Assembly: GCA_014904845.1 (NCBI GenBank)
Contig: MU119313.1
Location: 1-64,000, forward strand
DNA length: 64,000 nucleotides
Direction: 5' to 3'
Source of the DNA: Acephala macrosclerotiorum
Taxonomy: Eukaryota > Ascomycota > Leotiomycetes > Helotiales > Mollisiaceae
The notes beneath the pieces are model-generated. The model had not been told where the DNA came from. It saw only the letters and a program-made list of their open reading frames with translations, and searched no databases. Positions 23,186 to 33,948 of the stretch are shown here, one piece after another (the first letter of the stretch is position 1; every line of letters starts with the position of its first letter). A program made the translations under genes and the position numbers.

Positions 23186-25413
23186 CGAAGAATCCGGCAA
23201 AAAGTGATGAGACTACAGGGCCTTAACCCCTGAGGCCCTCTAAAACCCCCTGTAAGGGCCTATGAGCAGCAACGCTATGACTCTACTGTAACTCCCACTG
23301 TAAGCACTGCATCATAAGCTCCTATTTAGGGACTAGGCCCTGTATCTTTAGGCGGTGAGACTTTTAAATGCTTTAAATCGAAGATTCAATATATTGAATT
23401 AAGCTTTCAGAGGACACTACGTAGTTAGAATGTAATACTCTTTTAAATTACTATATAACCGATTTTAAATAGAGTTAGAACTTTATATTTTTAAATTACT
23501 AAAGTCGTAAAAAGCGCTAAAGGCACAAAATTGAAAAGTGGAGAAGTGGAGTAGTAGAGAATGCGAAGTAAATAGAAAGAATTTATTTCATGCTTTAAAA
23601 CTCATTTAAGTATCTAGTTTTTATAGAACTATTAAGATTTTTAGTGTATTTTTAATTCTATAAACACAATTTCAATTTCACTAATTATAATAGCTTTAGT
23701 ATAGTTCAAAATTGGTGAAATCTTTGCTTTTAATGATTAAGATTTTTTTACATTTTTTATCGAAGAGCTCTATGATATCGATATTGAGACGGAGTTTGAA
23801 GATGAAGAGTAGAGCGTTTTCGGTAAAAATGATTTAGATTTAGAGTCTGTTTTATTAGAGTTTGACGTAGTCTTATTTACTCTTTTGACAACTTTTGATT
23901 CAGAATATTCTTTTGACTTAAACGAGTCTGCTTCAATTACTCGCATAGAGCACTCTATTGGAGCCAGAATTCAAGCTTTGATTTTACTAGAAGTCTATAT
24001 ACTAATTCCTAAGATCACAGTATAGACTAAAATTAGTAAGTCTTAGATTTATAAGATTTACGTTAAAGCTAGAAAGCGAAATTGAGTAATCGACAGCGGT
24101 ATAGTTTTGGAAGTAAAGTATGTAGAGAATACTGAGCGGTTTGATAGGCTTTTTATTTTTTAAGAGACTATTGAGTATTGCTTGAAGATTATGCTCAAAA
24201 ACTTTAAAACTCGTAGTTATTTTTGTGTTAAAATCTTAAAAGAAGTTGCTTTTAAAGGCCATTAAGTAGCTCTTTGCATTGTTTGGAAAATCTTTAAAGA
24301 ATATGGCTATTTTTTATGCAAGTTGATTTGCGAGTCAAGGCTTAATAAAAACATTAAAAAAACTCGATATAAATAGACTTTTGCTTATAAGAATTGGACT
24401 TTAAATGATTGAAAGAATGTGATTTTTACAGATGAGACAACTGTTTAATTTAAAGAGTATAAAGGCAAGCGCAAAATTTGAAAGAGATTAAATGAAAGGT
24501 TTTATAAGCATATAATTCGACGTAAATAGAAAGGCTTTTTTGAGTTTATGTTTTAAAGAGCAATCATTTATAATAAGAAAAGTCTTTACTATATATAGAA
24601 AGTCGAGACTGCACAAGAAAAGAAAAACAGAAAAGCAGATTTAAATGTGAGAAATAAAAAGAGAGAGAAAGAGAATAAATAGAAGTGGATTGAGAAATAT
24701 AGAATTTTTAAGGAGAAATATAAGAAAAAGCATAAGAAGTATCTAAGTAAAAGAAGAGTATAAAAGTATTGTAAAGAGATAGAAGCATATGAAGTGAAGA
24801 AAGGCCGTGGAGAGATCAATTGGTACAGATATCAATAGCTCATTCTCAAAAAAAAGCTCTTTTTTTTCGCTTAGAAGTGTAAGAAGTCTAGACTTGGGAC
24901 TATTGTGTAAAAGGACAATACTTCTATTTATGTTTCAAAATATCAGTAAAAAGTCTATTCTCTCTTTAAGATTATGAAGCTTCTTTAGCCAAGCGACTCA
25001 TTTGATCTCAACGCTATTGAGCTTCTTTGGTTTTGAATGAAACGGGAGACTACTAAAACAGGGAATTGCAAAGGCAAAAAAAGGCTCAAAAAAAGGTGAT
25101 TGAAATTGTGAAATGAGATTTTTCAAGAGAAGATTCAAGCGTGGATTGAAAGGATTTCAGAGCATATCAAGCAAGTAATCAAGCTAAAAAGTGGGAATGA
25201 GTATCATGAAGAAAGATATAAGAGGCAAGAAAAGAAGGCAGTATACTCTTAAATCAAATAATATATCTTCATTTTGCTCCGCTACAGGGCACGTGCTCAC
25301 TATATTTACAGGGGATAAACCCCTGAGAACTCGCGATGCTACCTTACAGGGACTCACAGCGCCCTACAGGGGATGAGCCCCTGTAGTCTCATCACTTTAT
25401 GCCGGGACCTTCG
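23186..25413 (+). mobile_element. Tc1/mariner-type DNA transposon, RIP-inactivated
   Basis: Element of 2228 bp flanked by TA on both sides (23184-23185 and 25414-25415). The ends are inverted repeats. Left reads CGAAGAATCCGGCAAAAAGT then GATGAGACTACAGGG; the complement of the right end reads CGAAGGTCCCGGCATAAAGT then GATGAGACTACAGGG. Both TIRs carry further CCCTGTA-rich motifs inside. The interior holds a dead transposase on the plus strand. Flanking DNA is ordinary. It lies between the amidohydrolase gene and a membrane-protein relic. Confidence 0.9.
23750..25250 (+). pseudogene. Degenerate Tc1/mariner (DDE) transposase
   Basis: Reading one frame through stops gives the catalytic blocks in order: VIFTDET near 24419-24440 (first Asp), KDNTSIYVSKY near 24911-24945 (second Asp) and the PDLNPIE-like block SFDLNAIELLWF near 24998-25035 (third acidic residue). 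Many TAG, TAA and TGA codons replace expected Gln and Trp codons, the pattern left by C-to-T change on either strand. No open reading frame longer than about 75 codons survives, so the element cannot encode its own transposase. Confidence 0.85.
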
Positions 25414-25459
25414 TAGATTTCGAGCAAACTCAAAATAATGATCGCCTCTACCAAGAGTT

Positions 25460-25820
25460 ATGGGACTTCACATTTTCGGCAGCATTACACTAGCCAATCA
25501 GACAACCCCCTGGACCAGCGAACCGACAGTGAGGGGAACATGGAGCATTCTTTCCCGTTGCATTATCACGATCTTCCTATGTGTTTGGTCGGCGGTGCAC
25601 ATGAATATACCTGTATACAAAGAAAAGAAGATTTTTCACCTCAGCCGTACGATATAAAAGAAGATAGGAATGCTACTGCTAGGTCTCGTCGCACCCGAGC
25701 TGGTTACTGCAAATGCTTGGTGGGTATCTCGTTCGAAGCGGGACTCATATATGGCATTTCCTGTTTTCAATTGGGAATATCTTGAAAAGGTAAGCGCGAA
25801 GCTTGCGAAATCCGCGTGAG
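25460..25820 (+). pseudogene. Relic of a fungal integral membrane protein, truncated
   Basis: The N-terminal part matches a large family of uncharacterised fungal membrane proteins. A signal-like MGLHIFGSITL is followed by SEPTVRGTWSILSRCIITIF, LCVWSAVHMNIPVY and, after an in-frame TAA at 25655-25657, KKIGMLLLGLVAPELVTANAW. The TAA fits a mutated CAA. The rest of the family's length is missing; the frame ends at 25820. It begins 47 bases from the right end of the Tc1-type element, so the insertion may have removed its promoter. Confidence 0.6.
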
Positions 25821-26230
25821 GCGTGCCATCATCCAACGGGTCTTAGTTAATTGTTTGCTATTACTTATGATTTTCGTTCCAGATCTGTATTCGAATGGTC
25901 TTTGGCGAGAGTTTTCTCGTTCTTGAGTACTCTCATCGAAGCTCTGCCACGCACTACTCGCGGAGCACGCTTTTAATTGCACTTCTCGTGCTATGGCTAA
26001 TAACATCAATATTTCCTCACGAGCGATCTTCATGCATAGTTCTTTCCTCGACTAAATAGGACGAGAAGCCCAAAGGCTTGCCGCTTGCACAAAAGTCAGA
26101 AAAGGTAATGAAATATCAAGCAGACATTATGAACGGCAGCGCTGTGAAGATACTCAATCTTGATGTAATTATGAGATACATGCAGATGGCGATGGCGGTA
26201 TACTTCATCATAACAAGATAACCCTATATG
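25821..26230. other. Intergenic region, nothing seen
   Basis: About 410 bases between the membrane-protein relic and the 3' end of the Zn2Cys6 gene. There are no coding or repeat signals I can support. Confidence 0.5.
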
Positions 26231-28431
26231 TCATAACAAGATGACTTCATATCCAAGACTATTCATGGCCGACGTCCAATCCGGGTCTGCTGTTCCACCA
26301 CCATCGGCAAGCCTCCAACACTCCTTCAAGACATCGACAACCTTCCCGATACGACGAACCGCACCCGTCTCCTCTGCACTCGCCTTCCCCGCCAGGACCA
26401 TGAGGAACTCACGGTCTTCTCCTTCAGCCAAGCACCCTGCCAGGCACAGAGGCCACGTGAGGTAGTTCAGCGCTTGTGCAGAGGGCAGTTTGCGGAACAA
26501 GTCAACCGTGGCGCGGACTCGATTCGATACGTCGGGCACCCATCTGTGTGCCCCTGAAACGACAACGTGCAGATACACAAGCGCAGCGCTGGCAAATATG
26601 TCAATTACGTGCCGCAGGACGTGTGTATGGTATTGGGCCACCGTGCCCGTGGCCTCGTCCTGGATTCCCGCTGGTAGAAGGTTCGGGAAGCGGTCCGAAG
26701 TGCCTTCTCCCGACAAGCTGGCTCTCTCGCACTCCTCAAGCCGAGTCTCGATAGCGGTTGCGCGTTTGACTAGGTCGACGACACTCAGGCGGCCGGCCTC
26801 GGCCAGCTTCTTCTTCCACGCGTCGAGCGCGGCAATCTGGGAGATACTAGCGATGACGAGGTCTTGCCAGTGGTGGTAGCAGCACTCACTGCCTGTGCTT
26901 GCCGATGAAGGAACAGTGGTCGCAGGCCACTCGAGGCTGAGTAGAGACGGCGCCGTCCGCAGCGAGCAACTTAACATGGCATCACACCAACGGAGCGACA
27001 CGGCGATGAAACGCAGCGCTGCCGAGTTGACCACCCGCACATCTGACTGGCATATTTTCCCCAGGCCAGCGAGTAGTTTGAAGGCCGCACTCATATGCAC
27101 CCTACATGCTTCTGACTGCCCTCGCAGTGTCTACTATACCAGTCAGTTACCTTATCATTTCTTGGCCTTTCTTGGCGTGTTTGAAGAGGCGTTGCTGTAA
27201 GCGTTCTGCTTGGAATGGCTAAGCGACTCGAGACGAAGGAGCGAAACCCAACCTCACCTCTAAGAATATAAGCTGAAGAGTTGAGAAGCAGCAATCTAGT
27301 GCACTGGTAAAAGCGTCCCTGCCAGCAAATGCAATAGCAGCTGGGAATGTTTTGCGCAGCTCTAGAAGCGCAAGCTCATGATAGCAAGACACGTCTACGC
27401 TAGGGAGACAAACGGTAAGCAGATTGCTCTCAGCGACATGTCGAATTTTCCACGCACCTTGACCTAGCCCATACGAGCTCAGACTGAGCGTGGCCCAGTA
27501 CGATGCCCTGGTACGTGTGATCAGCACGTACTGCCAGGCACGATCTGTGGCCCTGGGCCCGCAGAAGGGTAATTGTAGCGTTTGCATGTTATCCAAGTAG
27601 TGGAGCAGCAGCCCAGCTTCCTCGAGCGTTGGCGGCGCGATGCAGTTGCTCCTGCAGGACGATCCCGATCCCGACATAGAGGATGACGAAGCAGAAGCAG
27701 AGGGCGAAGATGAAGACGTTTGAGAGCGTGAGCGGGATTGAGAGGGAGAGAGGGGGAGGGAGAGAGATTCCGTCTCCAGGCGTGGGGACATGGGCATGGG
27801 ATGGAACGACTGTAATTCTAGTTGCAGTTCATCGGTTGGCGAGGTCGACGGCGAACTGAACAGCTGCTGCAGTTCATGTTCCGATGGATAGGTATCCTGT
27901 CCGAGTCCCTGATCTTGATGGATAGCCAACGAGTATGAATGCGCTTCCATCTGCCAAGCTCCGAACGCCTCTTCCCCAGCGGTCAGCTCCGAGATTGTTA
28001 AGTCCGGAATACCCTGACTCTGGTACGTCGCCATCGTGGCCTCCACTGACCAGTCAGGCTCGAGAGACGCGTTCTCCTGTGTGGATAATGACAGATTTGC
28101 TGGTCGTGATGTTGACTGCTCGGAGCTCTTGGATGCCCCCGAGAGACTCTTCCTCTCTCGGACTGCTTGCTTCGTCTGCTCCGCCCGCATCTTCTCCTGG
28201 TAACCGCCGTCCATCCAGAACGGCCGCTGTGCATATCCATCGCACGTTAACTGCAATTTGCTACACCTATTACGACAGACGAAGTTAGTTTATGATTATC
28301 TGCGTCTGGATCCGAGAATGAAGGTGCAATTGGCGTACATACCTCAGACATACGGGCTTGGTCTCATCGCATTTCTTGCGACGAAGCCTGCAAGTCCAAC
28401 AGCCCGTCGAGCTCCGATTTTTGGTTGCCAT
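26231..28431 (-). CDS. Zn2Cys6 fungal transcription factor
   Basis: Binuclear zinc-cluster regulator, about 660 aa, three exons: 28431-28343, 28266-27258 and 27115-26231. The 76-nt first intron splits the zinc cluster; spliced, it gives C11-X2-C14-X6-C21-X6-C28-X2-C31-X6-C38 with the basic RLRRKK between. A long Ser/Pro/Gln-rich linker follows (a Ser-rich run at about residues 180-230). The C-terminal alpha-helical region resembles the Fungal_trans_2 middle homology domain ([36 protein letters not shown]). The second intron as drawn is 142 nt and might hide a small exon. The ATG chosen is 16 codons inside the longest frame because [12 protein letters not shown] is the usual start form. The target genes are unknown. 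Confidence 0.88.
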
Positions 28432-28479
28432 TGATGCAGACCATGGCACGAAAAGCGTACATGCATGTTCAACCCGCAA

Positions 28480-28876
28480 ACGAGGCCGGTGGTGTTATAT
28501 ATATATCACAATCTCAATCGCCACTATCGAGATCTTGCGAGCAACATATGCAATTCGGAGCAAAATTCGCCGATAGGAACGAAATGATGCAGGAAGAATG
28601 AAGCTTAACTTATTCGAGGACGACATCGGAATATAGAATCGACCCGCTCGGAAGGTCGACCAGAAAGGTGTTCGTTCGTCTGTTACCCCTCCTTATCCAT
28701 AGGGTGTGGTTCGTCTTCGTTCTTCGTTCTTCGTTCTTCGTTCTTCGTTCTTCGTCTCCTTCCGAAGGCGCAGTTCAGCTGAAAGCGCAATTCAGCCGAA
28801 GGCGCCGTCGAAACGCATCGATAGTAAGACCTACGCCGCACCCGTGCCGTTACGAGACTCCCCCCGCGCTCGACGA
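28480..28876. other. Promoter region with CGTTCTT heptamer tandem repeat
   Basis: Upstream of the zinc-cluster gene. It contains about five tandem copies of a 7-bp unit CGTTCTT at roughly 28716-28754, and a degenerate GAAGGCGC/AGTTCAGC duplication just after. There is no gene on either strand. Confidence 0.55.
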
Positions 28877-28878
28877 TA

Positions 28879-29250
28879 CGGAGAACGCGGTCAAAAGTCT
28901 GGGTCTACAGGGTATGTGCCCTGTAATTGCCCTGTAATGTCTCAAGCCATGCCCTGAAAGGTGATCGTCCACAGAACTCACTGTAAATACGCCTCAACCC
29001 ACTAAAGAACAGCGCTGTAACTGCCCTATAAGGCCCCAAGCTATGCTTTGTAAAGTAATTATCCACAAAACCCACTGTAAATACGCCTCGACCCACTTAA
29101 GAACAGGCTCTCAAGCTCTGAGGAGGAGTAGAATTATGAAGGAATGCCTCAAGCGAGCCAATCAAAGGAGATTACAGGGCTTGCGTGAGACATTATAGGG
29201 CATTATAGGGCACATACCCTGTAGACCCAGACTTTTGACCGCGTTCTCCG
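28879..29250. mobile_element. MITE with about 65-bp terminal inverted repeats, TA-flanked
   Basis: 372-bp element between TA at 28877-28878 and TA at 29251-29252. The left end reads CGGAGAACGCGGTCAAAAGT then CTGGGTCTACAGGG, and continues matching the complement of the right end for about 65 bases through TATGTGCCCT and AATGTCTCA. The interior has no ORF but holds two imperfect copies of a block around ACTGTAAATACGCCTC (near 28980 and 29078). The ends resemble those of the 23186-25413 transposon (CG.AGAA....GGCAAAAAGT....ACTACAGGG), suggesting a non-autonomous relative. Confidence 0.88.
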
Positions 29251-29252
29251 TA

Positions 29253-29860
29253 CGAAGTATTGGATCTGGCTCCTCCAAGTACCACCGGAGGTAGAAAATA
29301 AGCTTACTCCTCCAATCTCATCTGCCGGTCAGCCTTTCCCGTCAGCCCCTCCCGCTGTCGAAAGTCGGGGGTTGATGCGCCGCTCTTTAAATGATGATCG
29401 GCAGGACATGATAAAAGAGGGCATTCACACTGTAAAATAATGCTTCGAACAATCCAATCAATCGCTCACAGGCACCTCCGTTTGACACCCGCCACCCGCC
29501 ACGCAAGCTTTGAGTTACCGTAACTTTAATTCTCCCCTCCAGAATCATTGAATCGCATGCATGTTTTAACCAGTCCGCCAGGGGTTGGGTTGCAAGGATT
29601 CATGAACACCAAAAATAAGCGAGATGTGTGAATCGCGAGAATCACGAAAATAATACCAATACTACCGCCACGACTAATAGGCACCCAAAACAGATCCACA
29701 AACTTTACAACTCCTCTCAAGACGAAAACCGATCAAGCTGTTTATACCACGCCGCGCAGGTCTTGCTTTTTCGATAAATATATCAATCTGAGTGATATAT
29801 TTGATGATCTTGATGAGCTGGTTGATTGATTAAGGTGATAAGATCTAGCTAGGTGCGGGG
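29253..29860. other. Intergenic region, no gene seen
   Basis: About 600 bases between the MITE and the second transposase relic. A 64-codon hydrophobic minus-strand frame (29526-29720) has no supporting features. Part of this stretch may be the unmapped left end of the second transposon. Confidence 0.4.
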
Positions 29861-29873
29861 ATATTAATATTTA

Positions 29874-30930
29874 TTGCAGTGCTTACTCAGCACTAAAACC
29901 ACTCGAAAGTTGAACAAGGTAAGACTCACGAGAGCCCGGAACGAATTAACGTCGGTTTTGCGAAGTCCACGAGCCCGATCTTGCAACTGCCTCCCAGTGG
30001 CTCCGGTACGAGAGCAGACGTACGAAGCTCAAATTGAACACTACCAATTAGGCTACAAGAAACGCTCTCTCCCGGCCAGGCTTAAGGTGTGTACAAAGGG
30101 AGGCCAGCGCTACAAAATGGCATACGTGAAGAAGAAGCTTTCCTCTCAAAATCGCAAGCTACGGACGACATATGGCGAGGCGCATCGGCACAAGACAAGT
30201 AATAGTCTCTGGCAATATATCAACACTACCGACGAAGCACATATCGGTTCCTCTTCTCAGAGCCAAGGTATATCCTCAGTGCGCAGGGAACGCGTACGGA
30301 TACGGAGAATATACAAGAACGAGGGGGACAAAACAGGTGTGAAATTACATATTCCGGCTTGGGTGAACTGGTGCGAGAAAGCAGAGAAAGTGGGCTTCTA
30401 TCACGACGAGGAGGAGTATACACAACGGTCTAGATGTCCTCCTAAGCCTAGGAACAATGTACGAGATAGACGAGTTTAAAGCCCGGAGAAGGGAGCGGGA
30501 GGCGTCCCTGCTGCACGAGCAAGTTCTCAAGCCAGAGGGCAATGCAATGATGGAAAAGTACTATATAGAGCGTCTCTTGCCAGTGTATATTGATGCAGTT
30601 CAAAAGCACGTCTCAGGGACACTCGGCCATGGATACCGTGATACTTCAAGAGGAAAATGACTGTAGCCACGGTATTGCCCCACGACCCTTGCTAAGTTAA
30701 AAAATGATAATTGGATCGATTCCTTAACCCGCCCACTACAATCGCCAGATCTTAATCCAATTGAGGGGGTTGGAATATCCTAAAGCTACGAGTATGTAAG
30801 AGGACGCTTAAGGAGCTCCAGGCGATCTTGTAGGAGTAAGATTACGATGGAAGAGATTCGCGCGCGTCTCTTGGAACATGCCAGGACGATGTGAGAAGCT
30901 AATTAAATGAGGTGGAAGGCCAATTAAGAG
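29874..30930 (+). pseudogene. Second degenerate Tc1/mariner-type transposase
   Basis: The 201-codon frame at 29874-30479 includes TTDEAHI near 30225-30240, the first catalytic Asp region of DDE_3-type fungal transposases, preceded by a basic helix-rich stretch. The frame changes, then continues at 30457-30660 (YYIERLLPVYIDAVQKHV), and after another shift shows the third catalytic block SPDLNPIE at 30742-30765. At least two frameshifts and a stop separate the parts. The sequence is less A/T-biased than the 23186-25413 element. Terminal repeats were not found, so element borders are unknown. Confidence 0.8.
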
Positions 30931-31557
30931 AAATTCGTGGTAATTGTGAATATATAAAGCATGTAAATATACAACTTCAATAGTTTCTCATATTATTTTA
31001 GTTTGCATGAATTATTATAACCCCTAGTGATTTGTCCTGTAGTTCCCTCCAGTCCAGTCATTCCACGAACGCATACAAGCAGCTACCGATCAAGCCAATA
31101 AGCTTACTAGCTCTCACGTAAACACGTTCTCTGGTTAATACCGCTTCCTTAACTACCGTGAACAACGTTGTATCCTCGCATCGCGAGCTTCCTTTGAATC
31201 TTAGCTGTCCCGCGCCCCCCGCAGTCCGAGCGTCGCGGGTAAAAAAGGCCTTCTTGGTCTCTTGGCGCGCGCCGCCGAGCGGGGACCCCATTGCGGCTCG
31301 CGCCGCTAAATTCCACGATCTTTCCTTTCCTGCTTCCTTGTTAATCTCCCCATACACAATTATTGCTCTTCACCTACTACAACAAGTCTTCATAATGATG
31401 TGTCTCCCTTGGAAAATGTGTGTCCCTGTAAGTTTCTGTCTCGTGTCTTTTCTTGGCATTTCCCACCACTGCGGACGGTCTCTGCATTCGCACACTGTTA
31501 CTGCACAGCGAACAGTAAAGCTGCAAACTGCCCCAGCTTCGCTCATCGTCCTCGAAA
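30931..31557. other. Intergenic region, no gene seen
   Basis: AT-rich to about 31020, then a GC-rich segment around 31200-31310. Open frames on both strands have no family resemblance. It includes the promoter and 5' leader of the following HxxHC gene. Confidence 0.45.
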
Positions 31558-32370
31558 ATGGCTAGAGATTCCATCACCTTAAGCAAAGAAGACGACAGCA
31601 CAACAGACGCCCTGCTCTACCGCCGCGAATACGCACCACCGAAATGGTTGGCCCGCCATAGCAGTACCTTCTGGCCATGGAAAAACAAAGAAATCGAGTA
31701 CTCCGCAACAAGCACCAACAGCTCCGACGACGAGCTATCTCTCGACCCCAGAACGCTCCCCACTAGATCTTGGCGGTCCCAGAAAACCTTCCGAGTCGCA
31801 GCCACAGTCCTGAGCATCCTGTGTCTCGCAGCCTATGTCCTCGCCACGGCACCAATGCTGCTATCTGCTGCACTCGCCCATCGTCGATTCACATGTGGCT
31901 CCACACTCGACGAAGCCCTCGCTCGCGGCTGCACCTTCGATCCCATGACTGTCCAATGGCTCCCTCCCCAATGTTCGCGTGCCGGCCTCGACGAGTTCCT
32001 CGTCGCACATGGAACCCATACTCCCTACCGAAAACGCTCCAAGTCTTCTTACCCGGATCAAATTGCCAACGAGTCGACTTGGCGCTATTACACGGACGAA
32101 ACCCAAGCCGTGGAGTACGTTGATGGGCTGCAGGCCGTGCCGATTGGCCATTATATGTATTACACCACTCGAGGCGAACACCTCGCACACTGTACCTACA
32201 TTCTGATCCGGGGTGCAGAGGCTCGTGCTGCGGGCGAGCGTCTCGATCTCTTGAGTGGGGATTTGGAGCACACGAGGCATTGTGCGCTCTTCTTGTTCGA
32301 GTACGCAAGACAGGACCCGCATTTCGACACAGTGAACACGCCGGGTGATGTTATGCTGGGGGCTTGCTGA
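31558..32370 (+). CDS. Single-pass membrane protein with two HxxHC motifs (UstYa/DUF3328-like superfamily)
   Basis: 270 aa, single exon. The cytosolic N-terminus is followed by one membrane segment (about residues 78-107). The outer part has CGSTLDEALARGCTFD, QWLPPQC and two HxxHC motifs, HLAHC at 208-212 and HTRHC at 238-242. Paired HxxHC motifs are the signature of UstYa-type oxidases that cyclise RiPP cores. The CG...GC.FD block marks a broader fungal family whose members are mostly uncharacterised, so the oxidase role is inferred. It lies 4 kb from the repeat precursor and may belong to the same cluster. Confidence 0.7.
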   Translation: MARDSITLSKEDDSTTDALLYRREYAPPKWLARHSSTFWPWKNKEIEYSATSTNSSDDELSLDPRTLPTRSWRSQKTFRVAATVLSILCLAAYVLATAPMLLSAALAHRRFTCGSTLDEALARGCTFDPMTVQWLPPQCSRAGLDEFLVAHGTHTPYRKRSKSSYPDQIANESTWRYYTDETQAVEYVDGLQAVPIGHYMYYTTRGEHLAHCTYILIRGAEARAAGERLDLLSGDLEHTRHCALFLFEYARQDPHFDTVNTPGDVMLGAC

Positions 32371-32750
32371 AGGTTGAGGTTCTGAGAAGGGCCGCCGGCT
32401 TGGTTTAAAAGAGGTGAAGAGCCATGAATTGGGAGATATCTTGTATTTCGTTTTTGAGTACTTCGTTGAATCTAATTGAAGATTTCCTCAATTTTTTAAA
32501 CTCTGTGGATATATTTGGCATTGTGAAAAGCGATTACAAGAGAATATAAACGACTCTCTTACTGAAAGTTCGTTCAAATTCTTTCCGTATTCTGTCAACT
32601 TCTCTTTCATTATTCTGAATCGACTCGAGTACAGTTCTTTGAAACTATTTGAATCCACATTTCATTTCCGTACAACTTAATCACGCAAACGGGCTGGAAA
32701 TCATCAACTGTGACGTCGGTAGATTGTTTTCTCCCTTTTCCTATGTTCTA
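32371..32750. other. Convergent 3' regions, nothing else seen
   Basis: The HxxHC gene (plus) and the MDR gene (minus) converge across about 380 AT-leaning bases. There is no gene here. Confidence 0.5.
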
Positions 32751-33948
32751 TCACTCTACATACTTCACAACCAACTTCCTCGCCGACACTTTCCCAGCCT
32801 GTAGATCCTTCACGCCCTGCAAAATCCCATCCAGCCCACCCGGTCGTACTTCATGCGGGTGCGGTCTCAGCCTACCCTCGTCCAACAAGCGTGCAATGTA
32901 GCGGTAGAAGGTGTACGCAAAGTCCGCATCCGCCGCGGCTCGCTCCTCGCTGATCCAAGCGTGCTTGGACCCATACGCGCTCGAGACCAGAGTGAAACTC
33001 AACTCAACTCTCACCGGCGGGGTCCACGCCTTCGGCCCCGGGATGTCCAGCGCGGGTTCCCAATCCAACACCTCTCCCCAGTCCAGCATGTTGAGCTGTC
33101 CGCCGGGAGCAAGTACACCGCCAGCCGCGACCCAGCTGTCCCGCCCGCCTGCACAGTCCAGCGCGTGAAGGAGCTTCTTCCCGCCCAATGCAGCGGTGAT
33201 CTCGGCTTGGATGTACTCAGCATTGCCCGCGTGGTAGTCGATGATGTGAGTAGCCGCATCCAAGGCCTTGACGAAGTCGATCCCCGCGCCGGCAACGGTG
33301 ATAATGGGGCTCAGACCGCACAGTTTCGCGAGCTGCAGTGCGAATCCACCCACGGCAGTGGCGCCGCCGTAGATCAGAACGGGAATATCCTTGACGCCAG
33401 GGGTGGACGTGTCAGGCGCGGGGAGGCGCAACGCCTGGAACAGAGCGATCGCCGCTGTCATGCTGGCCAGTGGCAGCGTGGCGCCCGCCTCGAAAGATAC
33501 GGCGGGTGGCAGGAGGAAGGTCGTTGATGCAAGCGCGAGAGCGTACGGTGCGTAGCCTCCGGATGGCTCGCCCAGACGGTGGAATCCTGCCACACGATCC
33601 CCGGGCTTGTATTCGAAAACATCAGACCCCACTGCCTCGATGATGCCAGCAAGGTCGTCTCCAGCATTGAGAGCCTCGCTCTCGTTGCAATCCTCGGTAT
33701 ACTGAAAAGCAAGGTTAGCATGACTCCTTCGATTGTCCATGTAGAAAGACAAATGAGGGGCTAAAAAATGTAAACGAAGCTACCTTCCAGTCTTTGGGAT
33801 TCAGTCCAGCCGCAAAGACTTTGATCAAGACTTCTTTAGGCCCTGGTTTCCTGAGCACGTAATCTTTAGCGATAGATAGATGAAAACGCTTCGTTTTGGC
33901 CAAAATTTCAAAACCCAAACAAACGTATCTTGGAAGGAAGGGAAACAT
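32751..33948 (-). CDS. MDR-family zinc-less alcohol dehydrogenase / LovC-like enoyl reductase
   Basis: Medium-chain dehydrogenase/reductase, about 371 aa. Exons are 33948-33784 and 33701-32751, joined by an 82-nt intron with phase kept. The GroES-like N-domain is KPGPKEVLIKVFAAGLNPKDWK, AGDDLAGIIEAVGSDV and YKPGDRVAGF. The Rossmann part has IYGGATAVGGFALQLAKLCG (NADPH site). The C-terminus carries HPHEVRPGGLDGILQGVKDL, typical of LovC/ToxD/quinone-reductase relatives often found in secondary-metabolite clusters. No structural-zinc cysteine cluster is present. The 5' end is uncertain: a MEELVIYG-type start at about 34030 in another frame might be a true first exon. The substrate is unknown. 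Confidence 0.85.

Noticed and set aside
28706..28957. Frame with LRSSFFV repeats
   Set aside because: It is a translation of the CGTTCTT tandem repeat and runs into the MITE arm; not a gene.
32853..33527. 224-codon plus-strand frame
   Set aside because: Arg/Gly-rich antisense shadow of the GC-rich MDR reductase exon.
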